Positions 55,370 through 64,000 of a stretch of 64,000 bases of DNA are shown piece after piece. Position numbers and translations under genes: made by a program. The stretch spans positions 162,592,503-162,656,502 of the forward strand of contig CM077645.1 in the NCBI GenBank assembly GCA_039707465.1, written 5' to 3'. Numbering within the stretch: position 1 is the stretch's first letter; every line of letters starts with the position of its first letter. Under the pieces are notes generated by a model, which saw only the letters and a program-made list of their open reading frames with translations, did not search any database and had not been told where the DNA came from. The stretch comes from Rhabdophis nuchalis (Eukaryota; Chordata; Lepidosauria; Squamata; Natricidae).

Positions 55370-56000
55370 TTGTAATGTGTGCAGTCAAACCACCCTAACA
55401 ACCCTAAAAGAAAGATGCAAAAATGAGTCCTCGGTAAATTGCTGATCCCAGCCCTGTGTGGCTTACAGCCTTTTGCTGCTCTTCTCTTTTCTACAGAAGA
55501 CGTTAACTTGATTAAAAAGTGAAAACACACCAACTCTTCTGCGGTTTTCATGAAGGACACTTTCTAAAATTGATGTCATGACTCAGCATCCTTCAGCACC
55601 CTCAGCCTCACATTGCTCCCAACATAAATTTACTAGCAAATAAAGAGAAATCCATTTTGAAATGAAACACAATATAACCGTCTGACAGCAGACCACTGTC
55701 CCTGCTCTGATGTCAGGGACAAAAGCCTCGCTGTAAATCTGATGAAAACACATTTTGTTGTTTTGCACCGCTATCCCGCTGCCCTCTTGTTTTAGATCGG
55801 TATCATTACATACTTTTATCAGAGCAGCTTCTGGATGGAGCAGATCTATAACGCTTTGGAGGTTTTGCAGTCCTATTTAGCATCCTTAAAATTATTCCCC
55901 TATTTCAGCCTGGCCTTTAGCAGTAAGGAGGCATGAAAAAATAAGGACGAGTCTCTTTTACCAAACTCTGCATTTGGGGGGGAGGAGGGAGTTTTTGATT
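55370..56000. other. Candidate conserved non-coding element
   Basis: A repeat-free stretch of about 600 bp with balanced composition. Words include GACGTTAACTTGATTAAAAA, GATGTCATGACTCAGCATCC (AP-1/CRE-like TGACTCA), ACATTTTGTTGTTTTGCACC and ATTTAGCATCCTTAAAATTA. The texture is like a deeply conserved vertebrate enhancer. No frame is supported as coding. This is an inference to be tested by alignment. 56001-56871 continues without recognised features. Confidence 0.35.
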
Positions 56001-56871
56001 AAAAACTAAGAAGAAAAAAATGTATTATCCCCATGCAATATTTCATGGTATACTGGTCATTCCAAGAATCATTAGGAACAAGCTTATATTGTTATTAAAA
56101 AAAACTGTTGCCATTGTAAACTTCTCAGTTTTTTTAAAAAAGTTAAAGCAAGATTAAAGAGATTCCGCAGTCACATCCTGTGTTTGTGAAAGGAAGTGCA
56201 CCTGCTTTCTCCTCCATCAACTGTTTATTTTGTTGTCGTTTCTGAGCAAAAATGAATAATAGCTGGATTTCATTCCGACTAGCTTTCTTTTCTCTAGGGA
56301 TCCATCAGGAGCGAGTTACAGAGTTTGTGGTACAATCCTGTCACCCTGTCACTGGCTGTCTTTTGGCTAGTCGCGCTCTTGATCCAACCTACTTGACAGA
56401 GTGGTTGTCATGGAGAGAAAATGAAAGTGGGGGTGTGAGGAAGGGGTTTCCCTAGGAACTATTCTGAGCTTCTGGAGGAAATCAGGGAGAGTGGGAAAAC
56501 ACAAATCTAATGAACAAATATTTCTACTGTATACTTAGGCTGGTCAACAATATGGATTCAAAGGGCAAATAAAATTCTCAGCACATGTACATAGCATCTG
56601 TTGGGAACAACTCCGAGCAGCCACATCTCTCTTTTTTCCCTCAGTTTGCACAGTTGTTGTACAATTTGGGGAAAAGGCATGTGATTTAAAGTGTTCCATG
56701 CAAGTGCTGTGTGCTTGTGCTCAAAATCATGGTTTGCCCTGCAGATCTGAATCAATGACTGGCTGTAATATTCTCTTCAAAATATTGTTTTCTTGATAAT
56801 TTACTATAACATTTTGACTGTTCTGATATTGTTAGAAAGGTTTTTTTTCTAATAGGGTGGGAGAGATTTAT

Positions 56872-57345
56872 TGTTGTCATTGTTAGTCACAAAGTCACGT
56901 CCAACCCATTGTGACCCCATGGACAATGTTCCTCCAGGCCTTCCTGTCCTCTACCATTCTCTGAAGTTTATTTAATCTCATGCCGACTGCTTCAGTGACT
57001 CCATCCAGCCACCTCATTCTCTGTCATCCCTTTCTTCTTTTGCCCTCAATCTTTCCAAGCATTAGGCTCTTCTCCAGTGAGTCCTTCCTTCTCATTAGGT
57101 GGCCAAAGTATTTGAGTTTCATCTTCAGGATCTTCTAAAGAGCAGTCAGGGTTGATCTTCTCTAGGACTGACTGGTTTGATTGTCTTGCAGTCCAAGGGA
57201 CTCGCAGGAGTCTTCTCCAGCACCATTGTTCAAAGGCCTCAATTCTTTGGCTCTCAGCCTTCCTTATGGTCCAATTTTCACAGCCATACATTGTAACAGG
57301 GAAAACCATAGCCTTGACTATACACACTTTTCTTGGAAGATTTTA
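56872..57345 (-). mobile_element. BovB (RTE-clade) LINE 3' end
   Basis: On the minus strand the sequence encodes KVCIVKAMVFPVTMYGCENW, AFEQWCWRRLLRVPWTARQS and NQSVLEKINPDCSLE, followed in another frame by the LMLKLKYFGHLMRR-type region. It ends in the BovB 3' tail CCATGGGGTCACAATGGGTT and GGACGTGACTTTGTGACTAA near 56872-56930. These match the end of the BovB ORF2. The copy is 5'-truncated, frame-shifted and inactive. BovB is known to have spread horizontally between squamates and ruminants. Confidence 0.93.
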
Positions 57346-60300
57346 TTGAGAGGTTAGAAGGAACCATATAAATGAATTTTTGCATCCTGTAGTATCAAAC
57401 CTATTGCAACTATCAGCTGGCTTTCTCCCATTGATGTTTACCAATATAATACCAGACCTACCTACAAAACTTCATGTTTTGATAGATGGAATATAGGAGG
57501 CATGGGGAAAATAAGATCATATGAAGTTGTATTTCCTTAGCTACTTCACTTCTGCCAAGTAAAAATAGGCACTGAAGAAATAAATATAAAATTGCTTTTT
57601 ATGAAAGGGCTTGGAATGTGGTGAGTCATAATACTCATACAATTCACATTCTATTATTTTGCATGACTTAATCTGGATTGATCATTTCCCTCTGCTCACA
57701 ATCAACAACATTGACCTTTTCCTCAGTTTGTTCACAAGCATGACTTAAAAAAGAAAGTATTCTGATGGGTATAAGATAGACATAATCGTGTCACACAAAA
57801 ACATATTTCAGATAGCTGTTTTGCTCTATGGTTGAACAAGGTAGATGGAAACAACAGCTGTAACATGGATTTGTGAGGACAAGGGAAAGGGTTCGTTCTT
57901 TCAGCTGGTTTTCTTTCCTCCTTGACAGTGCTTGATGCTAAATTAAAGCTTTTCTTTCCTTTTTAAAAACTATTCAGCAATATTACACACAGCAGAAATA
58001 TCAGGTCTAATTTGGTCCCCAATAATTTCTTCACCCTCCTTTCATAAAGAAGATAGAAAAGAACACAAAAAACATAACACCATGTAAAGTCTATTAGGAT
58101 TTTCCAGTAAATTCCATGACGTTTTTTTTTTTACATAGTCTACCTCTTAATTTTTCTTTGCAATATTTTTACTGCACATTCATTCAAAGGCAGTCATAAA
58201 CAGATATGCCTGCTTAATGTTGCTGTTAAGCAGACGTTTCCCACACTGTGTTATTTCCCCAGGTATAGCAAATACACATTCCCAGAAATATACAGTACAC
58301 CTCTAATTATCTGTTTCTGAGCAATTTAAAATCAGTATTCAGGTTCAGTCTTTACAGGTGCAAATGTGTTTAATTTTCCTCTAAGACTTTGATTACGGCT
58401 GCAGCTCATTTACTACCTATTCCAAAAGTCCCTCTTTTTTCTTACAATATCCTAAGATAACACAGTCCATTACTTGTGCAATGTGTGGAGAAGAAAATCT
58501 GAAATAAATAGATTTCCTTTGTAAAGTATATGTACTTTTGGTACTAATCCAGCTGAGGAACTGGAATATTTATTCAGTATAAAAAAAACTGAGGAAAAAA
58601 ATACAGATATGAATATCATTGTTACATTCAATCTGAGATCTTAGTGTGTCTTAGGTTAAAGAACCTTTCCCTGGCAGAGCAAATAAGGGGTCACCTGCCA
58701 ACCATATAATTGCAAATGATGGAAGCTGTTTACAGGTGCAATCTAGATAAAAGCTGTTTTCAGCTTTGAAGCACTGTGTCTGTAATAAAACTACACTACA
58801 AAGAATAACTGCTAGGTATTACCATCTGAATGAGGAGTAATGATAGGTTATGGGATAGTAGGCTTAAATTATGGTGAAAGATGACAGTTTTACAAAATAA
58901 GTGCCCATCTAAGTGGATTTCCTTGGAAGCAAGTCATATTTATTTCAGTAGCACTCACTTTCTGACTGCTCTAAGAAGTACTACCTTAATTCAATAAAAA
59001 ATCAGTAGCAGAGAAAACATATCTCATTTTCCAACTTATATCTACAAAATCGGTCTATCTGTCCAGCTCACAATTTGATTTAGAGATGACATTCTCTCTC
59101 ATCTCTTCCCTGGTCCTGTATCCTTTGTGAAAAACACTATCAGTTTTGTCTGCCAGTACTACAGGTTCTCCTGCACACACCTTGATAACCAAGAAATAGG
59201 AAGAAAAAAAAGGATAGATGGTAGAATAATTCTTAGAGAACGGTAATTCTATTTGACTTGAGCATTCATCCATTTAACACTGGCTAACTGGTTGAAGTAG
59301 TTATGTAACTAAATTTTTATTTTGGAGTTTTCTGGTTCTTGTCTGTAATGCATAACCCTTTAACACTTGGAAGAAGCAACTTTCAGCTTCTGAATTTAGT
59401 TTACAATCTTGGGTTTAAAGAGCCACTATAGATATAATTTACCAGCTACAAAGTGATAGATTGCATTGAGCAGAACGAATATGCCTGAAGATAAAGAAGA
59501 AACTATTTTTATATATTTTGGCTTTGCAGAAGTAAACCGTAGGGTAGGTAGGATTAACTATCATTAGCAATTATTCTTCATGTTTCTCAGATAGCTTTAT
59601 TGTGAGCGTGAGGCTGCCCTTTCAAGTACCAGATGCTGAAAGTTATCAGTAAATTGCTAGAAAAGCGATTGCATTTTTCAAAGGAAGTAAAGATTAGTGC
59701 AAAAAATAAAATTGTCAATCCGGTTAGAAAAGTGTGGGTGGGGGAGCAACACCTTTTACCTTGCCTCAGTTTGCAAAATATCTGAGGTCAATAAATTTTT
59801 ATAATATTTTTTTTTCTAAGAGATTTACTGGATTTTGTCATAAAGATTGTTTTGCAAACTTTCCTACTGATTTTTCTTCCACTGTGATCTCTTGCCAGAG
59901 ACACACAAATTTCCAGATACAGGAGTGAGTACTAGATACATTTGTCTGACTCCTGAGTGTTCCCAGTAATGCCCATAGACATCAATATAGCTCATCAGCT
60001 TTGTCAAGATTGCATTTTAATTAACAGCTAGAATTTCTGCCATGCTGTGATGCCCTAAGCATATTTACATCCTGTTGCTACAAATAAACACATGGGGTCA
60101 ATAGGTATAATCTGCCAAGTTTCTCCAGAATCTTAGGTCATCTTCACTGCACTCAAGACCTGCCTCTGTGTGTTGTCTTTCTATTCCAACAGAGAGGGTG
60201 AATTGCTCTTTTACACAACCATATCAGCAATGTTATCTCCCTCACCTACAATCATTTTTGAGTTCCAGTCTTCTTTTTCCTTTTCTTTGTAACATTCAGA

Positions 60301-61615
60301 CTCTTTTTTCCTAAACCTGTAGTGATTATATCTCATTTACCTTCTCCAGAAGACATAGCATTGAAAATAATCTCTTCTGTTACTGAAAAAAGTCAGAAGA
60401 AGAGAACATGAAGCCATCAAAGAGCATTGTATCCTAGACATTTTCCAGCAGATCATCTCAACTTGTCCCAAAGCAAGCGAATGATTTCACATTGCCAACT
60501 ATGTCACATGCCTCATTGAAGTTCCTTTTGGTGGTTTCACTATGGAGATAAAGCTGGAATGGGACTTTGGGAGGCAAGATTGACAATGAATTGTTTTTAA
60601 AGCTTTGAAATGTCTCTTCATAGCTCTGTGAATGCTAAATAAATCATGTTCTATTTTCTTCTTTGTGAAGTCACTTGCACAAAGGAGTTCACTTCAGAAT
60701 AACAGTCAGTTGCTTTCAGCTCCTCCAGTCCAAAAAGTCATGTAAATGTGAACCACCAACATGAGCATCTGTTTAATTAAGCAACAACATGAGTACCATG
60801 CCATGGATGAGATGCAGAGCAGACAGATCTCAAAATGGATATCAGGATATTCCCTACACTGAAATTCTCCAAGAACGTATTCCAGAACCATGCAAATGTT
60901 GTACATTAACACATTAAACTTTAATGTATATGTCCTGCATTTATTTCAGTGGTTTTTTTTTAAATCAATTGGTATAACCTAAATTGTAGAGTGTCTACTA
61001 GTAGTACTTTGGATGCTATTATCAAACTACAGTCTTCCCAGGAAATCTGAATTGGATTTACCTCAAGACTTTCCTAAAATTATTGAAACTTGGGGTGTTT
61101 AGCTCATTTAGGAATCAGATACCAGCCAATGCAGCTTGTTTCCAGGATAAATGATCCACGAAAAGAAATGGAAAGAAATCCACCACTGATTTCAGGAGGA
61201 TTGAATGCACAAGATTCACTGCCATGACAGGCTTGCTAATGGTATAGGAATTATAGCTTTTTAAAAAGCATTTATTAGGAATACTTTCATTTTTAAAAAA
61301 GAAATCCAATGCCTTAGAAAACTTCATACAAAACTCCGTACATTAAAGTTTCATAGAAAACTTTGCATAATAGGAAAAAAATTGGAAAAAATATACAAGT
61401 ATTCCAACTTTTTAAAAATGGCACACACAAAACTGACATAAGAGAAAAGCTATAAAGCTAAGGCAAATTAGATTTAGACTGATTTGCATATTCTTACCTC
61501 AGCACAAGTTTAAATCTGAAATGTCATCCTTTTAAATACTTGAAAAATCCAAGTTGGTGCCATAAATATTGGTTATACTCTGGATTCTGCTGAAACAAGA
61601 TTTGATTTATTATTT
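57346..61615. other. Unique AT-rich DNA; CNE-like stretch near 58200-58440
   Basis: The longest repeat-poor part of the window. 58200-58440 contains GCCTGCTTAATGTTGCTGTT, CTCTAATTATCTGTTTCTGA, CAGGTGCAAATGTGTTTAAT and GATTACGGCTGCAGCTCATT, which look enhancer-like. Reading frames up to about 72 codons show no motif. No gene was recognised. Confidence 0.4.
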
Positions 61616-61695
<80 letters not shown>

Positions 61696-61727
61696 GACAG
61701 AGAGAGAGAGAAAGAGAGAGAGAGAGA
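61616..61727. repeat. (GATA)20 followed by (GA)n
   Basis: About 80 bp of pure TAGA/GATA units then 30 bp of GA-rich repeats. GATA arrays form the Bkm satellite class, historically associated with snake sex chromosomes, but are also scattered on autosomes. A TACATACAT / TATGTATG run follows to about 61782. Confidence 0.97.
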
Positions 61728-61922
61728 TGTAATGCATACATCCTTCCATACATACATACTATGTATGTACTGTATGTATGTATTCTTCACTGCAGTTATA
61801 AATACAAGTACATTTTAAACTTTTGAAACAAGATCTGCTCTTGTTAGGAATTCATTCAGATTCTGAGCAATTTTAATGAGATCTAGCTAGTTCTAACTTG
61901 AGCTGAAACATTATTCATCAAA

Positions 61923-62150
61923 GAGCCACGGTGGCACAGTGGTTAGAATGCAGTATTGTGGACTAATTGTGCCAATTGCCAGCAGTTCAATCCTGACTGG
62001 CTCAAGGTTGACTCAGCCTTCCATCCTCCTGAGGTTGATAAATGAGGACCCAGATTGTTGGGGACAATATGCTCACTCAGTAAACTGCTTAGAGAGAGCT
62101 GTAAAGCACTGTGAAGCAGTATATAAATTTAAATGTGATTGCTATTCACA
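61923..62150 (+). mobile_element. tRNA-derived squamate SINE, plus orientation
   Basis: Head GCCACGGTGGCACAGTGGTT with A-box-like GTGGTTAGAATGCAG and B-box-like CAGCAGTTCAATCCTGAC. Body GGCTCAAGGTTGACTCAGCC, TAAATGAGGACCCAGATTGT and GTAAAGCACTGTGAAGCAGT; tail AATGTGATTGCTATTC. Same family as 34016-34262. Confidence 0.9.
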
Positions 62151-62255
62151 CTATCCACACAACAATTGTAAATTATATTTAACAAGTAAAGTTGGTCTAT
62201 AATTTAAAAAATTCAAAGTTCAATTTGATTTGTATAAAAACTAAACCAGTAGCCA

Positions 62256-62453
62256 CAGGGGTGAAATTTAGCAGGTTCTGGAGAACTGGTAGCAGAAAAT
62301 TTGAGTAGTTCAGAGAACTGGCAAATACCACCTCTGACTGGGGTGGGAATGGAGCTGGGTTGGAATAGTGATTTTGCAGTATCCTTCCAATGCCACATCC
62401 ATCAAGCCACACCCACAGAACCGATAGTAAAAAGAAAATGAATTTCACCACTG
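62256..62453. mobile_element. Non-autonomous hAT-type element, 198 bp
   Basis: Ends CAGGGGTGAAATTTAGCAGG and (other strand) CAGTGGTGAAATTCATTTTC, with perfect 8-bp flanks AGTAGCCA (62248-62255 and 62454-62461). It aligns to 35447-35669 in opposite orientation, with the same CAAATACCACCTCTG word (complement AGAGGTGGCATTTG there). Confidence 0.92.
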
Positions 62454-62634
62454 AGTAGCCAGCGTGGTAATTCAATCCAGGGTGGGAACAGGCAAAGTAT
62501 GGGGTTTAAATTTTTGTTACCTGAGATACATCCAGGTAAGGTTGGAGTATCCATATCTGTCATTTCATAGAAAAGATATTTCATAGTAGATCTCAGCTGC
62601 TCAAATTGGATAATACTTCACAATCAGTGGTGGG

Positions 62635-62822
62635 ATTCAGCCAGTTCGCACCTGTTTTGCAAAACTGATACCTAATTTTTTGGTTGAGTTCAGTGAACTG
62701 GCTCTGAAAGATTGCAGCAAGCAAGAAACTGAAGACACGTAAATGCGCACTAGTCTGGCCATTTTGGAGCCAGTTCTTCAAACTCAACCAAAAATTAGGT
62801 ATCGGTTCTGCCAAACCCATTG
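62635..62822. mobile_element. hAT-type fold-back element, 188 bp
   Basis: Starts CAGTGGTGGGATTCAGCCAG. The arms 62667-62704 and 62767-62803 are near-perfect reverse complements (GATACCTAATTTTTT with AAAAATTAGGTATC). The right end CCAAACCCATTG is eroded and the flanks do not match as an 8-bp duplication. Confidence 0.6.
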
Positions 62823-63119
62823 TTAAATTATCTGAAACCTATCACAGCTCACAATATGCTATAGGACCTTCCTCTCAGCCTTCCTCTCATCCTGAGTTCC
62901 TAGAAAAAAGCCTGTCTCAGGTTTCTCACTCAGCTCTGTGGAAGAGATGCTCTGAAAAAAGGAATCTTCACTTTATGAAGATATAATTCGGCTTTGTGAA
63001 ACAGCTTTTTTGTTAAAAAGAAGCTCTCTTTCAGAGCCGTAAATAGCTCTAGTAGTCAAATGCCTGTTAAAGGAACTGGCCCTCACAAACCTGCCATGTA
63101 ATGCTTACCTAAGTGTATT

Positions 63120-63250
63120 AGAAATAATCTTCTTTGTCTCAGGCATGAGTTTTCCAATCATCTTTTATAGCTTGCTAAGATTATTTTGGGGAGTTGTATA
63201 AATTTGATCTGGATATGCTGGTCTATGGCTATAATAAAGATTTGACTTGA
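63120..63250 (+). repeat. Possible retroelement 3' end
   Basis: TTTGGGGAGTTGTATAAATT, GCTGGTCTATGGCTATAATA and AAAGATTTGACTTGACTTG look like the 3' end of an interspersed element I could not name. Weak evidence. Confidence 0.3.
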
Positions 63251-63438
63251 CTTGGGTTTCATAGCTGAGCCTTTACAATCCACATTTTCTCTTGGCTACT
63301 TTATTATATGCTCAGAGTTCCTGCCATTCTTAACTATTAAAGTGTACTGCCACTCTGTTCCAATGACAGAAACATTTAAAGTTGTAACCAATAGTGAGTT
63401 CCTGTACCTGGTCCACACTTTTAGCCAGCACAGTCTGC

Positions 63439-63573
63439 GAGGAGGAGGAGGAGGAGGAGGAGGAGGAGGAGGAGGAGGAGGAGGAGGAGGAGGAGGAGGA
63501 GGAGGAAGAGGAGGAGGAGGAGGAGGAGGAAGAGGAGGAGGAGGAGGAGGAGGAGGAGGAGGAGGAGGAGGAG
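63439..63573. repeat. (GGA)n tract, 45 units
   Basis: 135 bp of almost pure GGA with two or three GAA interruptions. Frames over it translate to poly-Gly, poly-Glu or poly-Pro and are not genes. The G-rich strand can in principle form GGA-type tetrad/heptad G-quadruplexes; the purine bias also allows triplex formation. Confidence 0.97.
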
Positions 63574-63760
63574 ATTCCTTTTCCCCTGAAGCATCCATGC
63601 TATCTCTTATTTTGTTTTAAAGAGTCCCCACACAGTATGTAAAAGAACAAAAACTTTAATATCATGCCATCCAGGAGAGCCTGTTATATTTCCTGTGGCT
63701 ATTTATTCAGCACAGGTTGTTATGGGGAGGAGTGTGTGTGTGTTTATGTCTGTGTGAGAG

Positions 63761-64000
63761 CAGAAGTGGTATTCAGCAGGTTCTGACCAGTTCTGGAGAA
63801 CCGATAACGGAAATTTGAGTACTTTGGAGAACTGGTAAACATGGTTGGAGAACATCTCTGACTGGCCCTACCACATCTATTCTCTGCCTCCCAAGTCCCA
63901 GCTGATCAGGAAGGAAGGTGGATTTTGCAGTAACCTTCCCCTGGAGTAGAGACGCAATGGAGATTTTACAGTATCCTTCTCCTGCCATGCCCATCATGCC
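63761..64000. mobile_element. hAT-type element, cut by window end
   Basis: Starts CAGAAGTGGTATTCAGCAGG and runs through GAACCGATAACGGAAATTTG and AACATCTCTGACTGGCCC, as in the 35447 and 62256 family. Its right end lies outside the window. The GGATTTTGCAGTAACCTTCC block is followed by a diverged second copy (GGAGATTTTACAGTATCCTT), an internal tandem duplication. Confidence 0.75.

Noticed and set aside
57046..57327. Host gene coding WCWRRLLRVPW protein
   Set aside because: It is the BovB LINE ORF2 end, frame-shifted and truncated.
61524..61790. 88-codon frame with SIYL repeats
   Set aside because: Translation of the (GATA)n array.
61923..62000. tRNA gene
   Set aside because: tRNA-like head of a SINE, repeated at 34.0-34.3 kb.
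63252..63642. Poly-Gly, poly-Glu and poly-Pro frames of 82-122 codons
   Set aside because: All three are frames of one (GGA)n microsatellite.

Overview
The window looks like non-coding DNA of a squamate reptile, most likely a snake. I found no convincing host protein-coding exon, no tRNA or rRNA gene, and no prokaryotic-style operon. The organism call rests on the repeat mix: CR1 LINEs of the kind abundant in snakes, L2-clade LINEs with a YADD reverse transcriptase, a BovB (RTE) fragment, L1 fragments, tRNA-derived SINEs ending in the CTTTACC-type tail, and many short hAT-type and TA-flanked DNA transposons. Microsatellites are frequent. The background is AT-rich; GC-rich islands coincide with transposons.

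Layout. 1-6.3 kb: CR1 end, a 448-bp hAT-type element and about 5 kb of unique AT-rich DNA. 6.3-9.3 kb: an L2 LINE with a 433-codon open reverse transcriptase segment (minus strand) and a fold-back repeat with a 13-14 bp period. 9.3-14.2 kb: mostly unique, with a homeodomain-site-rich candidate conserved element near 11.5-11.85 kb and an old L2. 14.3-15.6 kb: a LINE fragment split by an ORF1-only L1-type insertion with a 15-bp target duplication. 16-18.7 kb: CR1, a long TAA tract and an octamer-motif cluster. 18.7-21.8 kb: a 3-kb composite hAT-type element full of inverted repeats and a 590-bp purine tract. 22-31.7 kb: L2, tandem retroelement ends split by hairpin MITEs, SINEs, old CR1, and an L1 ORF2 fragment. 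31.7-44 kb: TA-flanked and hAT-type elements, CR1, L2, SINEs, an LTR-like segment and a near-perfect 111-bp palindrome. 44-47 kb: a (TA)n tract and a nearly full-length 1.94-kb ORF1-only L1-type element. 47-55 kb: MITEs, CR1 copies (one split by a hAT-type element), a TA-flanked element, an LTR-like segment. 55-64 kb: candidate conserved non-coding DNA, BovB, (GATA)n, SINE, hAT-type elements and a (GGA)n tract.

How the parts relate. This is a layered record of transposition. Target duplications are readable for two L1-type insertions (15 bp each), one SINE (12 bp), and at least nine hAT-type elements (about 8 bp). Three nesting events give relative ages: hAT-type into CR1 at 48.9-49.4 kb, L1-type into a LINE at 14.4-15.0 kb, and a MITE into a retroelement end at 24.9 kb.

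The most interesting system is the pair of L1-type elements (44802-46744 and 14413-15016). In both, ORF1 runs directly into a short 3' region ending in the same GTAAAACCAATAAAA motif, with no ORF2. That is the plan of the mammalian half-LINE HAL1: a non-autonomous family that would depend on L1 ORF2 supplied in trans. An L1 ORF2 C-terminal remnant at 29.0-29.7 kb shows that autonomous L1s existed in this genome. Family names are from memory of motifs, not from database searches.
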